DNA of 64,000 nucleotides from Caldifarciminota bacterium (GCA_016930175.1 JAFGHJ010000007.1:39955-103954), one strand, 5' to 3'. Positions 43,015 through 52,647 are shown, counted from the stretch's first letter. Notes: a model not told the origin generated them from the letters alone. A program made the numbers and translations.

Positions 43015-44725
43015 CTTTCTTAATCTCCAAATGCAATTCTTTTAAATCCTCGTCATTTACAGAACCGGGAGAACCTTCCATAAGTCCAAGACCGCTCAGG
43101 GTTTTAGGAAACGCGATTACATCGGTAATAGAATTCTCGCCCGCAAGAAGCATACATATCCTGTCAAAACCCAATCCTATCCCTCCATGCGGCGGAGCTC
43201 CAAGAGAAAGAGCTTTCAGAAGAAAACCAAACTTATTCATCGCTTCTTTTTCATTTATACCTATAATTTTCATTAATTTCAACTGAATTTCAGGATTATG
43301 ACATCTAATACTACCGGAACCTAATTCCACTCCGTTAAGAACCAGATCATACTGTTTTCCGATTATTTCTCCGGGAGTTTCATCCGAATCTTCCACGAAG
43401 GAGACCGGCTCGGTAAATATATGGTGGCATGGAATCCAGCAATTATTTTCCTCATCCCATTCGAAAAGGGGAAAATCTGTAACCCATAGAAACTTCCATC
43501 CTTCATCGAGTAGTTCTAATTTTTTACAAAGAGCATCGCGTAAATCACCGAGCGGGACCAGTACTTCCCCTGCCTTATCCCCGGCAATCAGAAAAAGCAT
43601 TTCTCCGTCTTCCAAATTAAAAACACTAAAATCTTTAAAATATTTCACAAATGAACCCTTATAATTGCCCCCATCATTAACTAAATACAAAAGACCCTTT
43701 GCACCGGAATCTTTTACGATTTCTTCGAACCGCCCTATTTCGCTCCTGCTGAAGGAACCCTTAATTTTAATCCCCTTAATCATCCCGGCAGAATTTAAAA
43801 TTCCGAAATCTCCACTTTTCGAAGGAGCACTATAATCTTCTATAACAAGAGGATTTCGAAGATCCGGTCTATCGGTGCCGTACTTCTCCATAACTTCCCT
43901 ATAAGTCAATTTAGCAAATGGAGTAGATATTTTTTTCCCAAGCGCTTCCTGAAAAAAAGATACCATCAAATCTTCACCGATGGCAAAGATATCCTCTTTT
44001 TCGGCAAATGACATTTCAAGGTCTATTTGAGTGAACTCGAGCTGTCTGTCTCCTCTCATATCTTCATCTCTAAAAGACTTCGAAAATTGATAGTATTTAT
44101 CAAACCCGCCGACCATAAGAATCTGCTTGTACAACTGAGGAGACTGCGCAAGAGAATAAAATTTACCGCTTTGAAGCCTTGAGGGAACAAGAAAGTCCCG
44201 AGCACCTTCAGGTGTGGGTGTGGCAAGAATAGGGGTCTCGACCTCCAGAAAATATCTTTCGTTTAATACTCTTCTTGCAGCCTGCATTAACTTATGCCGA
44301 ATAATAAATCCGTTTAGCGCCTTATGCCTCCTGAGGTCAAGATACCGATACTTAAATCTTAACTCTTTTTCCGCCTGGATGTCCTCCTGTACAACAAAAG
44401 GGGGAACTTCGGAAGCATTTAAGATTTCCAACCCCGAAGCATAGACTTCGATTTCCCCGGTTGGCATATCTTTGTTTTTCATATCAGGAGGTCTCTTTCT
44501 TACTTTACCGCTTACAGCTATTACCCATTCCAGGCCTAACTTTTTTACTTCTTTAAGATCAAAATCTTCGTGAGAAAATACCACTTGCGTAACCCCGTAC
44601 CTGTCCCACAAATCAATAAATATTATTTCGCCGTGGTCACGAATCTTCCTTACCCATCCGGCTAAAGAAATAACTTTTCCATCATCTTTTGCCCTTAATT
44701 CTCCGCAATTCACATCTCTTAACAT
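43007..44725 (-). CDS. aspS: Aspartyl-tRNA synthetase
   Basis: The 572-residue class II synthetase has an N-terminal OB domain (about residues 1-110), motif 2 FRDEDMRGDRQLEFTQIDLEMSF, the bacterial GAD insert and motif 3 GGIGLGFDRICMLL. Whether it is discriminating or also charges tRNA-Asn cannot be told here. It overlaps hisS by 7 bp. Confidence 0.97.
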   Translation of the reverse strand: MLRDVNCGELRAKDDGKVISLAGWVRKIRDHGEIIFIDLWDRYGVTQVVFSHEDFDLKEVKKLGLEWVIAVSGKVRKRPPDMKNKDMPTGEIEVYASGLEILNASEVPPFVVQEDIQAEKELRFKYRYLDLRRHKALNGFIIRHKLMQAARRVLNERYFLEVETPILATPTPEGARDFLVPSRLQSGKFYSLAQSPQLYKQILMVGGFDKYYQFSKSFRDEDMRGDRQLEFTQIDLEMSFAEKEDIFAIGEDLMVSFFQEALGKKISTPFAKLTYREVMEKYGTDRPDLRNPLVIEDYSAPSKSGDFGILNSAGMIKGIKIKGSFSRSEIGRFEEIVKDSGAKGLLYLVNDGGNYKGSFVKYFKDFSVFNLEDGEMLFLIAGDKAGEVLVPLGDLRDALCKKLELLDEGWKFLWVTDFPLFEWDEENNCWIPCHHIFTEPVSFVEDSDETPGEIIGKQYDLVLNGVELGSGSIRCHNPEIQLKLMKIIGINEKEAMNKFGFLLKALSLGAPPHGGIGLGFDRICMLLAGENSITDVIAFPKTLSGLGLMEGSPGSVNDEDLKELHLEIKKGE

Positions 44726-45972
44726 TTCAATTCCTTTACTATCTTATCAATTTCCATTGGAATTTCTTTTTGTTTCCCTTTGTTCATATTCTTCAACTGA
44801 ACAACCCCTCTTTTTATCTCATTTTCGCCTATTATTATTACCCATTTTGCATTCTGTCTGTCAGCTTCTCTAAACTGTGCTTTTACACTTCTCCTCATTG
44901 GGTCTTTATCACAAGAAAAGCCTCTTTCCCGTAGTTCATTCAATATTTCAAACCCCGCAAGATCAGACTCAACATCGAAAGTAACGAGATAAACGTCTAC
45001 ACTTATCTTTTCATCTTTTCCCGGCAACAATAACATCATTCTATCAATACCAACCGCATAACCTGAAGCAGGAGTATCTTCTCCTCCCATAAACTTGATT
45101 AATTCATCATATCTGCCGCCGCCACCCAGCTCATTCTGTGAACCTAAACTCGTATTAACAAACTCAAAAACAGTCTTAGTATAATAATCGAGCCCTCTGA
45201 CAAGACGGCTGTCTATATTAAATTTAATCTTCAAAAAATCAAGCCGTTTTTTAAAATCTTCGAAGTGCTCTCTGCACTCGTCACAGAGAAAATCAGAAGG
45301 AACGGGAGCGTCTTTTAATTTTGTTCTGTCTATTTTACAGTCTAATATTCTCATAGGATTTTCCGCATATCTACGATTACAATCCTCACACAGCCCGTTT
45401 AATTTCCCTTTAAGAAAACTTTTCAATTCCTTAACAAAATCCTTCCTGCACCTGGGACATCCAATTGAGTTTATATTAAGTTCTATCCCTTTAATATTTA
45501 ATTCTTTAAATACATCAAGAGCTGATTTTACAAGTTCTGCATCTGTTTCGGCGGAAACCGAGCCGATTACTTCGGCTCCGAATTGTCTGAACTCACGATA
45601 CCTTCCTTTTTGCGGCCTTTCCTGTCTGAACATCCTCTCTATATAGTAGAATTTTTGAAGAGCACCTCTATTAAAAAGACCATGCTGAAGATACATCCTG
45701 ACCACCGAGGGCGTACCTTCAGGCTTCAGGGTAAGACTTCTCCCGCCCATATCCTCGAAAGTAAACATCTCTTTTTTAACAATATCCGTGCTTTCTCCGG
45801 TCGATTTTCTAAAAAGGTCGGTTGCTTCGAAAGCTGGGAATCTGACCTCCTGAAAGTTATAACTTTCCATTTTTTTTCTTATGACATCCTCTACTTTTTT
45901 CCACCTTATAGCTTCTTCAGGTAAAATATCTCTTGTTCCCTTTATATTCTTGAATTCAGACTTTAAACCCAT
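44719..45972 (-). CDS. hisS: Histidyl-tRNA synthetase
   Basis: The 417-residue class II synthetase has KGTRDILPEE at the start, motif 2 in FYYIERMFRQERPQKGRYREF, the histidine-specific LVRGLDYYTKTVFE and GGGGRYDELI, and a C-terminal anticodon-binding domain. A four-cysteine cluster (CPRCRK, CEDCNRR, CDECREH) is typical of many bacterial HisRS. It precedes aspS, a common pairing. Confidence 0.97.
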   Translation of the reverse strand: MGLKSEFKNIKGTRDILPEEAIRWKKVEDVIRKKMESYNFQEVRFPAFEATDLFRKSTGESTDIVKKEMFTFEDMGGRSLTLKPEGTPSVVRMYLQHGLFNRGALQKFYYIERMFRQERPQKGRYREFRQFGAEVIGSVSAETDAELVKSALDVFKELNIKGIELNINSIGCPRCRKDFVKELKSFLKGKLNGLCEDCNRRYAENPMRILDCKIDRTKLKDAPVPSDFLCDECREHFEDFKKRLDFLKIKFNIDSRLVRGLDYYTKTVFEFVNTSLGSQNELGGGGRYDELIKFMGGEDTPASGYAVGIDRMMLLLPGKDEKISVDVYLVTFDVESDLAGFEILNELRERGFSCDKDPMRRSVKAQFREADRQNAKWVIIIGENEIKRGVVQLKNMNKGKQKEIPMEIDKIVKELKC

Positions 45973-45991
45973 ATATAAACAGATTCCCCCT

Positions 45992-46300
45992 TTAAGCTAA
46001 AACCCAATACGCGATTCCCACTCCGGATAAATTAAAAATTAAATCATAAATACTTACAAATCGACCAGGAACATAATACTGGCAAAGCTCGTCTATCGCT
46101 GCAAAAAAAATGAAAAGAAATAAAAATTTCCAACTCTTTTTACCAAAACCGAAAAATAGTAAAAGTATCAAAACGGAAAAAAGGAAAAAATGGAAGAGTT
46201 TATCCATTCCGAAAACTTCGACCTCGGGCATAGCTCCTAAGGGAAAAGCAGTAACTCCGATTATAACGATTAACCACAAAAGAAACGGCAATCGTTTCAT
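45992..46300 (-). CDS. VanZ-like small membrane protein, second copy
   Basis: The 102-residue protein has about four hydrophobic segments and MDKLFHFFLFSVLILLLFFGFG and AAIDELCQYYVPGRFVSIYDLIFNLSGV, the VanZ pattern. The start at ATG 46300 is set by an ATGA overlap with the ptsN-like gene; the longer frame upstream reads through that gene. Confidence 0.8.
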   Translation of the reverse strand: MKRLPFLLWLIVIIGVTAFPLGAMPEVEVFGMDKLFHFFLFSVLILLLFFGFGKKSWKFLFLFIFFAAIDELCQYYVPGRFVSIYDLIFNLSGVGIAYWVLA

Positions 46301-46725
46301 CGGCCGAAACTCTCCTCTTCCCTTTTTATCACTTTCCTTATTCCCTCTATTGAATCCTCGTTTAAAAGATTTTCTCTGAAAGTCGTAAAATTCATCAATC
46401 TGTAGAAACGCGAAAGATATTTCAAATGAAGATCTTTCATCGAAGTAGAAGAAAGAAAACAAAAGATAGAAATTGGAACACCATCAAAAGAATCATATTT
46501 TACAGGTGTATCGGCTATGAGTATAGATAACTCAGCTTCTTCCCTGTCTACCTGCTCTTTATATAAAACAACTCCCTTGCCTATACCAAATGAATATTTT
46601 TCTTCTCTTTCTATAAAATAATCGAATTCCGAAAGCCTATCGCTCCAGGACAATATCTTCTTAAGAGCTTCTTTACTATCTTCAACATTTTCCTTCTTAA
46701 AATAAGTGAGACTCTCCCAGATCAT
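46297..46725 (-). CDS. PtsN-like EIIA domain lacking the phosphorylatable histidine
   Basis: The 142-residue protein follows the EIIA-nitrogen/fructose fold: KKILSWSDRLSEFDYFIEREEKYSFGIGKGVVLYKEQ, then DGVPISIFCFLSSTSMKDLHLKYLSRFYRLM. In active family members the GIGxGVAIPHG loop carries the phosphohistidine. Here the equivalent reads GIGKGVVLYKE, with Lys where His is expected, so phosphotransfer should be impossible. It may act as a phosphorylation-independent regulator. It begins directly after the hslU stop. Confidence 0.72.
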   Translation of the reverse strand: MIWESLTYFKKENVEDSKEALKKILSWSDRLSEFDYFIEREEKYSFGIGKGVVLYKEQVDREEAELSILIADTPVKYDSFDGVPISIFCFLSSTSMKDLHLKYLSRFYRLMNFTTFRENLLNEDSIEGIRKVIKREEESFGR

Positions 46726-48066
46726 CTATAATATATACCTGCTTAAATTCTCATCGCTAACTATATCCTCGAGTTCTTTCTTTACATCTTCTTCCTCGAT
46801 AAAAATCTTCTTGGTATCCAGATCAGGCATTTCAAAGAGATAGTCTTCAAGTAATGCATTCATAACAGTTTGAAGTCTCCTTGCGCCAATATTTTCACTA
46901 ATCTCATTAACCCTTTTAGAATAATCGGCGATTAAAGTTAAGGCTTCTTCGCTGAAATCAAGCTCGAATCCTTCGGCTTTAAATAAAGCCTTATACTGTT
47001 TGACCAGAGAATTATCCGGCTCAACAAGAATTCTGCGAAAATCTTCCCTACTCAAATCCTTGAATTCTACTCTAATCGGAAACCTTCCCTGTAACTCAGG
47101 AATGAGTTCAGAGGGAGAAACAGATGTAAAAGCGCCTGCAGAGATAAAAAGTATATGATCCGTATTAATGGGGCCGTATTTTGTGTTGACTGTGGTTCCC
47201 TCGACAAGAGGCAAAAGATCTCTCTGTACGCCCTGCCTCGAAACATCTGGTCCGGATTTAGAGTCACCGCCTATAATTTTATCAATCTCATCGATAAATA
47301 TTACTCCTGAGTTTTCTGTTATTCTTTTACTCTCCTCAATGACTTCATCCCTATCAATCAATTTTTCAGATTCCTCTTTCACAAAAATCTCTCTGGCTTC
47401 AGCAATAGTAACGAATTTTTTCTTTGTAGACTTAGGAATTAAACCGGAAAAAGCATCCTGGACGCCTAAACTCAACTGTTCCGGCCCTAAGGCACCGAGT
47501 ATTTCAATGAAAGGCTTATCTTGCTTTTTAAGGTCAAGCTCTATCCTTCTCTTCTCGAACTCGCCGTCTCTCAATTTCTTCCTCATTTTACTGCGAGTTT
47601 CAGCCATTGTCTCCACTTCAGATGAAGGAGCCATGGATGGGGTAGAAGGAATCAATAAATCCAGTATTTTTTCCTCGGCAAGCTTAAGGGCTTTTTCCCT
47701 TACCTCTTCTATTTTCTTCGATTGAACCATCTTAACGGCAACGTCCATAAGACTTCTTACCATCGATTCCACATCTCTCCCTACATACCCAACCTCGGTA
47801 AACTTAGTGGCTTCTGTTTTCACAAAAGGTGCGCTCATAATGAGAGAAAGCCTTCTGGCAACCTCGGTTTTCCCCACACCAGTAGGTCCTATCATTATTA
47901 TATTATTAGGATAAATCTCCTCCTCCATATCGCCGTTAACCTGCTGCCTTCGCCATCTATTCCTAATAGCTATAGCAACCGCTTTCTTTGCCTCGTTTTG
48001 TCCGATTATATAGCGGGCTAATTCCTGTACTATTTCCTTCGGCTTAAGCTCTAAGTCATTTTTCAC
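46726..48066 (-). CDS. hslU: HslU, ATPase of the HslUV protease
   Basis: The 446-residue AAA+ unfoldase feeds substrates to HslV. PKEIVQELARYIIGQNEAKKAVAIA opens the protein, Walker A is GPTGVGKTEVARRL (near residue 57), Walker B is VIFIDEIDKI, and the HslU I-domain lies between (about residues 110-240). The C-terminus ends SRYIL, matching the tail that docks into HslV. The start is GTG, inside hslV, with an 11-bp overlap. Confidence 0.97.
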   Translation of the reverse strand: MKNDLELKPKEIVQELARYIIGQNEAKKAVAIAIRNRWRRQQVNGDMEEEIYPNNIIMIGPTGVGKTEVARRLSLIMSAPFVKTEATKFTEVGYVGRDVESMVRSLMDVAVKMVQSKKIEEVREKALKLAEEKILDLLIPSTPSMAPSSEVETMAETRSKMRKKLRDGEFEKRRIELDLKKQDKPFIEILGALGPEQLSLGVQDAFSGLIPKSTKKKFVTIAEAREIFVKEESEKLIDRDEVIEESKRITENSGVIFIDEIDKIIGGDSKSGPDVSRQGVQRDLLPLVEGTTVNTKYGPINTDHILFISAGAFTSVSPSELIPELQGRFPIRVEFKDLSREDFRRILVEPDNSLVKQYKALFKAEGFELDFSEEALTLIADYSKRVNEISENIGARRLQTVMNALLEDYLFEMPDLDTKKIFIEEEDVKKELEDIVSDENLSRYIL

Positions 48067-48601
48067 TTTTTATTACCTCTACGGAGATGTTATCGTTAGT
48101 ATAAATACAAACATCAGAAGCAAGTTTTATGGCTGTTTCGACAATCGAAGGAGCATCCAGAGAAGAATGAAGAAGTAATGCTCTGGCAGCCGATATCGCA
48201 TATCCTCCTCCGGAACCGATACCGACAAGCCCGTCATCCGGACGTATAACCTCCCCGCTTCCCGAAAGTATAAATGATTCATCCTTGTTCATAACACCAA
48301 GAAGTGCTTCCAATCTTCTAAGATATTTATCTTTTCTCCACTGTTTTGCGAATTCGATTACCGCTTTGGAGATGTTCTTTGGGTACTTATTAATTTGATC
48401 CTCAAACATAGAACATAAAGTCAGGGCGTCAGCCACCGATCCTGCAAAACCCGCAAGAACTTCTCCGTCTCTCAATAGCTGGATTTTCTTTGCATTAGCT
48501 TTCATTATTGTGTCATTAACCGTAACCTGCCCGTCACTGCCCATGGCAACAATCCCGTCTCTTCTAACTCCAAGGATTGTTGTTCCGTGTATAATATTCA
48601 C
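48056..48601 (-). CDS. hslV: HslV, peptidase of the HslUV protease
   Basis: The 181-residue proteasome-like peptidase would be processed before Thr7 in HGTTILGVRRDG, which becomes the N-terminal nucleophile. GSDGQVT and the GIGSGGGYA motif are typical. The start is GTG with GGAGGA. Confidence 0.97.
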   Translation of the reverse strand: MNIIHGTTILGVRRDGIVAMGSDGQVTVNDTIMKANAKKIQLLRDGEVLAGFAGSVADALTLCSMFEDQINKYPKNISKAVIEFAKQWRKDKYLRRLEALLGVMNKDESFILSGSGEVIRPDDGLVGIGSGGGYAISAARALLLHSSLDAPSIVETAIKLASDVCIYTNDNISVEVIKSEK

Positions 48602-48621
48602 GACTCCTCCTGAAGTAACTA

Positions 48622-50076
48622 CTATCTTATGATTTCGTAGTTAGGCGGTTCTTTAATTATCTTAACATCATGCGGATGACTTTCGGTCAGTCCGGCATTT
48701 GTAACCTGGATGAACTTCGCCTTTTCTCTTAGCTCCTTAATATTATGAGCGCCTACGTATCCCATTCCTGATCGCAATCCTCCAGCAAGCTGAAAGAGAA
48801 CTTCACTGACTGGACCTTTATAAGGGACCCTGGAAACTACTCCTTCGGGCACTAACTTTCCGGTCTGAAAATAACGATCTTTACTCCCCGCTTCCATCGC
48901 ATCAACAGAACCCATACCTCTATAAACCTTGAACCTTCTTCCTTCGAGAAGAATCGAATCGCCGGGAGCCTCGTCGGTCCCTGCCAGCAGTCCCCCAATC
49001 ATTACCGAATCAGCGCCTCCCGCAAGAGCTTTTGTTATATCGCCAGAAAAAGTAATCCCGCCGTCGGCAATTATTGGTACCTTACCTTTCAAAGCTTCCG
49101 CCACATTTTGAATCGCCGTTAGCTGAGGAATACCTATTCCGCTTATAACCCTTGTTGTACAAATTGAACCGGGACCCACTCCCACCTTAACTGCGTCGAC
49201 TTCAAATTTCATGAAATCTTTCGCGGCTTCTCCGGTCACTATATTGCCGACAACAAGATCCTTATCACAAATTCTCCTCAGCATCTTAGTGACATCAAAG
49301 ACTTTCTTGGTGTGCGCATGAGCAGTATCCACAACCAGACAATCTACCCCCCCGCTTAAAAGCTCTTCTGCTCGCTCCTTAGTTTCCTCGCCAATACCAA
49401 CGGCTGCACCGCAGTATAATCTGCCTTCTTTATCTATATTAGCACGCGGGAACTCTTTCCTTTTTAGAATATCTCTCAGAGTAATAAGCCCCGCGAGCTT
49501 ATCGTTTTTATCAACCAGAGGTAATTTCTCGAATTTATGTTTTCTAAAAAGGTCTTTTGCCTTTTTTATCGAAATGCCTTTTTCGCCTGTAATCAGCTTC
49601 CCCCTGGGAATCATAACCTCTTTGATCTTCTTGTTTTTATCATCTTCAAATATCAAATCACTTTTCGTTATTATCCCTTTTAATTTTCCTTTATTATCAA
49701 CTACAGGCACTCCGGAAATATTGTGGTAGCTCATCAAATCTTCTACTTCTTTAATGGTTACATCCGGAAAAACAGTTATAGGATCGGGTATAAGAACACT
49801 CTCAAATCTCTTTACTTTTCTGACCTGCGCCGACTGTTCTTCTATGGAAAGATTCTTATGGATGATACCGAGCCCTCCCTGCAGAGCTAATGCTATAGCC
49901 ATATCATCCTCGGTTACTGTATCCATTGCAGATGATACTATAGGAAGAAAAAGGTCGATATGTTTACTGAATCTACTATCAATATTCGTATCACTCGGAA
50001 TAACATTCGAATATCCGGGCTCAAGAAGTACATCTCCGAAGGTCAATCCTAAATTACAAGGTCTTTCTTTTCCCAA
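48622..50076 (-). CDS. guaB: IMP dehydrogenase
   Basis: The 484-residue enzyme oxidises IMP to XMP for GMP synthesis. [13 protein letters not shown] begins the barrel, two CBS domains occupy about residues 95-210, the catalytic cysteine is in GPGSICTTR, and the flap ends with [14 protein letters not shown] is used as start, with AAGGAG 7 nt upstream; it overlaps dapF by 28 bp. Confidence 0.97.
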   Translation of the reverse strand: MGKERPCNLGLTFGDVLLEPGYSNVIPSDTNIDSRFSKHIDLFLPIVSSAMDTVTEDDMAIALALQGGLGIIHKNLSIEEQSAQVRKVKRFESVLIPDPITVFPDVTIKEVEDLMSYHNISGVPVVDNKGKLKGIITKSDLIFEDDKNKKIKEVMIPRGKLITGEKGISIKKAKDLFRKHKFEKLPLVDKNDKLAGLITLRDILKRKEFPRANIDKEGRLYCGAAVGIGEETKERAEELLSGGVDCLVVDTAHAHTKKVFDVTKMLRRICDKDLVVGNIVTGEAAKDFMKFEVDAVKVGVGPGSICTTRVISGIGIPQLTAIQNVAEALKGKVPIIADGGITFSGDITKALAGGADSVMIGGLLAGTDEAPGDSILLEGRRFKVYRGMGSVDAMEAGSKDRYFQTGKLVPEGVVSRVPYKGPVSEVLFQLAGGLRSGMGYVGAHNIKELREKAKFIQVTNAGLTESHPHDVKIIKEPPNYEIIR

Positions 50077-50810
50077 GACTTTTCTCCTTCAGGCACTTTG
50101 CCTTTAAAGACTATATTTGCTTCCCCCGTAAGCCAGAGCCTATCACTGCCTTCTCTCACTGTTTCAAACTCTCCGCCAATAGTATTGACCTTAAGTTTTT
50201 TTCTTCCGGTTTCTTCCATCACGAAAAACGACATACTGGCAATCCCGGAAGAGCAAGAAAGCGTCTCAGCCTCAACACCCCGCTCGAAAACTCTCATAAA
50301 AACGGTGCCGTCTTTTTCCCTGAACCAATCAACATTGTTTCTGCCGGGGATAGCATTCGAAAGTTTGACACCTTCGGTGTCAACATCAAGCCCTTCAACA
50401 TCCTCCGTAGGTATAACATAGTGCGGAACGCCGCATCTAACAATCGCGCCATTTTCTCTTCTTTCAAGAATACTAATCTCGGGCATCAAGGCAGATACCG
50501 TATCATTATCATTATAAATAAGCCTGACCATTCCAGCCTCGGTCTCCAATTCATCTTCCTTTTCAACTTTACCCTGAAGGTATAGAAGACGAAAGAAAAC
50601 TCTTATAGCATTACCACAAAAAGGCACGTTACTTCCGTCCGGATTGTAAAATATCATTTTTTTCCCGTCCATAACCACAAGACCATCTCCTCCGATACCA
50701 TACCTTCTTTTCAATATACGCGGACAGAGTACCGAATAGTTAAGGCCGGGAACATAAGGAGTAAGAACAAAATCGTTACCTCCGCCTTCTCCTTTAATAA
50801 AATCAATCAT
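50049..50810 (-). CDS. dapF: Diaminopimelate epimerase
   Basis: The 253-residue enzyme converts LL- to meso-diaminopimelate for lysine and peptidoglycan synthesis. The first catalytic cysteine is in NPDGSNVPFCGNAIR and the second in ETLSCSSGIAS; the usual CGTG is CSSG here. The N-terminal FIKGEGGGNDFVL replaces the common HGxGNDF, a mild deviation. Confidence 0.9.
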   Translation of the reverse strand: MIDFIKGEGGGNDFVLTPYVPGLNYSVLCPRILKRRYGIGGDGLVVMDGKKMIFYNPDGSNVPFCGNAIRVFFRLLYLQGKVEKEDELETEAGMVRLIYNDNDTVSALMPEISILERRENGAIVRCGVPHYVIPTEDVEGLDVDTEGVKLSNAIPGRNNVDWFREKDGTVFMRVFERGVEAETLSCSSGIASMSFFVMEETGRKKLKVNTIGGEFETVREGSDRLWLTGEANIVFKGKVPEGEKSWEKKDLVI

Positions 50811-50812
50811 TA

Positions 50813-51634
50813 TTAACTCTCCAGTAAAGCAAGATCTTCCAGCACAACCTGGATGATTTTTGTATCTATTTCTTTTTTCTTTTCAAGAAAAGCTTCCAGC
50901 ATCGAATTCTCACATATTATATTAATCATTCGCGGCTTCCCTCCGGAGTATGTATGTATCAATTCTAACGACTCACTGGTAAAAGGCAATTCTTTTCCTC
51001 CTGCGACTTTTATCCTGTGACTTATATATGCTTTAACGGATTTTAAATCGAGCGGCATAAGAGTGGTTCTGATTGCAGTTCTCTGGTAGAGCGCTTCATC
51101 CTGTTTCAGATTTACTTCCATCTCCGGCAAACCAAAAAGCACAAAATTAAGCAAATGCTGCGATTGAGTTTCAATATTGAGTAGTCCTCGAATTTCTTCC
51201 ATAGTATCTTTACCTCGCAACATATTACCTTCATCTATCAGAGCGACCACTCTTTTTTTTTGATCATGATATTCCTGCAATTTATTATAAAGCCCCGTGA
51301 TTATTTTCTCTCTATCATCACTCTTATCCGTAACACCCAATTGCAAAGAGATTTTTCTAAGAAACCATCCTGCTGTAATATCGGGATGAATTATAACCAG
51401 AAGTGAAACTTCGTAGGAATCATCCGAAGCCAACATATTAAGCATCCTCCTCGCCATCGTAGTTTTACCCATTCCTATATCAGCCACAACAAGCGAAAGC
51501 CCAAGTCTGTTCTCAACACCATGTAAGATTTTTTGCATAGCTTTAGAATGCTGGGGGCTATCGTAATAAAATCTCTCATCAGGAGAAGTTGAAAACGGCT
51601 TCTCTTTAAACCCGAAAAAACTTTCGTAATCCAT
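50813..51634 (-). CDS. ExeA/GspA-like AAA ATPase
   Basis: The 273-residue ATPase begins YESFFGFKEKPFSTSPDERFYY, the ExeA signature, with Walker A ADIGMGKTT (about residues 47-55) and Walker B VVALIDEGNML. Family members help place secretins or act in transposition and pilus systems, often with a peptidoglycan-binding tail, which is lacking here. It heads the operon of housekeeping genes, an odd context; the only secretion-linked gene in view is the prepilin peptidase at 18.5 kb. Confidence 0.85.
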   Translation of the reverse strand: MDYESFFGFKEKPFSTSPDERFYYDSPQHSKAMQKILHGVENRLGLSLVVADIGMGKTTMARRMLNMLASDDSYEVSLLVIIHPDITAGWFLRKISLQLGVTDKSDDREKIITGLYNKLQEYHDQKKRVVALIDEGNMLRGKDTMEEIRGLLNIETQSQHLLNFVLFGLPEMEVNLKQDEALYQRTAIRTTLMPLDLKSVKAYISHRIKVAGGKELPFTSESLELIHTYSGGKPRMINIICENSMLEAFLEKKKEIDTKIIQVVLEDLALLES

Positions 51635-51643
51635 TTTCAGTAA

Positions 51644-51671
51644 TTAATACATCTAAATTCCTTTTTGTCAA
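51644..51671 (-). promoter_or_regulatory. Promoter of the exeA-dapF-guaB-hslVU-hisS-aspS-def-argF operon, near-leaderless
   Basis: On the minus strand TTGACA is followed after 16 bp by TATTAA, which ends 9 nt before the ATG. Predicted leader is 2-3 nt. Confidence 0.6.
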
Positions 51672-51957
51672 GGATTAAGATACCCCACCACCTCAACAAT
51701 TTTTAACACATAGAACACAAAGAGAAACACAAAAAAACACACTGAGCACACTGAGAAAAGATTTTTGTTTTTTAAAACCCATCCCATCTACCCACTCTTC
51801 AAATCTAGTACATGTATTAATTTTTGTTTTATTTCATTAAATCCCAAAACGCAGTTTTTTCGTAGCCGATTTGCATTAAAAACATCACCAAACCTTATTA
51901 TACAGTAACTCTACAATAAATCATCTGGTATCCCCATCGTGTTTCCGAAAACCTACC

Positions 51958-51985
51958 TTGACAAGTTAGATAAACTACGTATAAT
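51958..51985 (+). promoter_or_regulatory. Promoter of the Ton/Tol-like envelope operon
   Basis: TTGACA is followed after 16 bp by a perfect TATAAT. Transcription should begin near 51992. Confidence 0.75.
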
Positions 51986-52005
51986 TAAGTACATATGAAG
52001 GAGAA

Positions 52006-52647
52006 GTGCCTGATAAAATGCTAGCCCTTCTAGTCTCGTTAAGTTTCAATTTTGACTCAATAACTTCACCTCAATTTGCGGGTGACAGTTTTCGTGTATC
52101 TATCTCTGCGATTGACAGCTCGAGTTTTTTATGTTCCTTATCGGTTGAACCAACCTACTGCAGCCTTGCAATATGCGGGAAAGAAGATAACAGAATAAAG
52201 TTCGAAAATGGAAAATGGGACGGATGGATCAATATCCTGTACCCTTTAGACTCAATTTGCCTTTGTTGCTCACATCTCGAGAGCGAAGAATTTTCACTGA
52301 GTAATAAATTTACTATAAAATCCAAGACAATCCTAAGTCAATTAAGGCAGACCGGTGATTCAATCTATATATATCCCAACCCCCTTACCAACGAATACAG
52401 CTCTACTTCCATCAACTATCACTTAAGTCAAAACGCCCATGTATTGATAATGATATTCGATAAATTCGGGAATCCGGTTTGGGATACAGAAGCAGATGAA
52501 ACTGCAGGAATGTCAAACATAGATTGGGATGGAACTGACAGTGACGGCAACAGAGTTTCTTCCGGTGTATATATAGTCTGTATTAAAGCAACCAATCAGA
52601 CTCAAACAGTCGGACAATACACGGGTAAAATAGCAGTTATAAGATAA
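52006..52647 (+). CDS. Secreted Ig-like protein with C-terminal FlgD-type module
   Basis: The protein of up to 213 residues begins with a short signal-like stretch (MLALLVSLSFNF), then a small Ig/filamin-like domain (about residues 22-110, AGDSFRVSISAID and NGKWDGWINI) and a C-terminal FlgD-like module (about residues 118-213) with IYPNP, FDKFGNPVW, IDWDGTDSDG and GVYIVCI. The start is unsettled: GTG 52006 is 2 nt from GGAG, ATG 52018 is 14 nt away, and an ATG at 51995 is out of frame by one base. It is the first gene of the envelope operon. Confidence 0.7.
   Translation: MPDKMLALLVSLSFNFDSITSPQFAGDSFRVSISAIDSSSFLCSLSVEPTYCSLAICGKEDNRIKFENGKWDGWINILYPLDSICLCCSHLESEEFSLSNKFTIKSKTILSQLRQTGDSIYIYPNPLTNEYSSTSINYHLSQNAHVLIMIFDKFGNPVWDTEADETAGMSNIDWDGTDSDGNRVSSGVYIVCIKATNQTQTVGQYTGKIAVIR

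Larger units (their letters stand above)
51635..52005. other. Divergent intergenic region between the 11-gene operon and the Ton-like operon
   Basis: This 371-bp gap has no gene. It holds a minus-strand promoter next to the exeA-like gene, 9-bp CACACTGAG/CACAAAG repeats (about 51703-51760), an AT-rich stretch and a plus-strand promoter. No riboswitch or operator was recognised. Confidence 0.65.

Noticed and set aside
45992..46462. Longer VanZ-like frame starting at 46462
   Set aside because: The upstream part is an out-of-frame reading of the ptsN-like gene; the ATGA overlap at 46297-46300 and the hydrophobic start favour ATG 46300.
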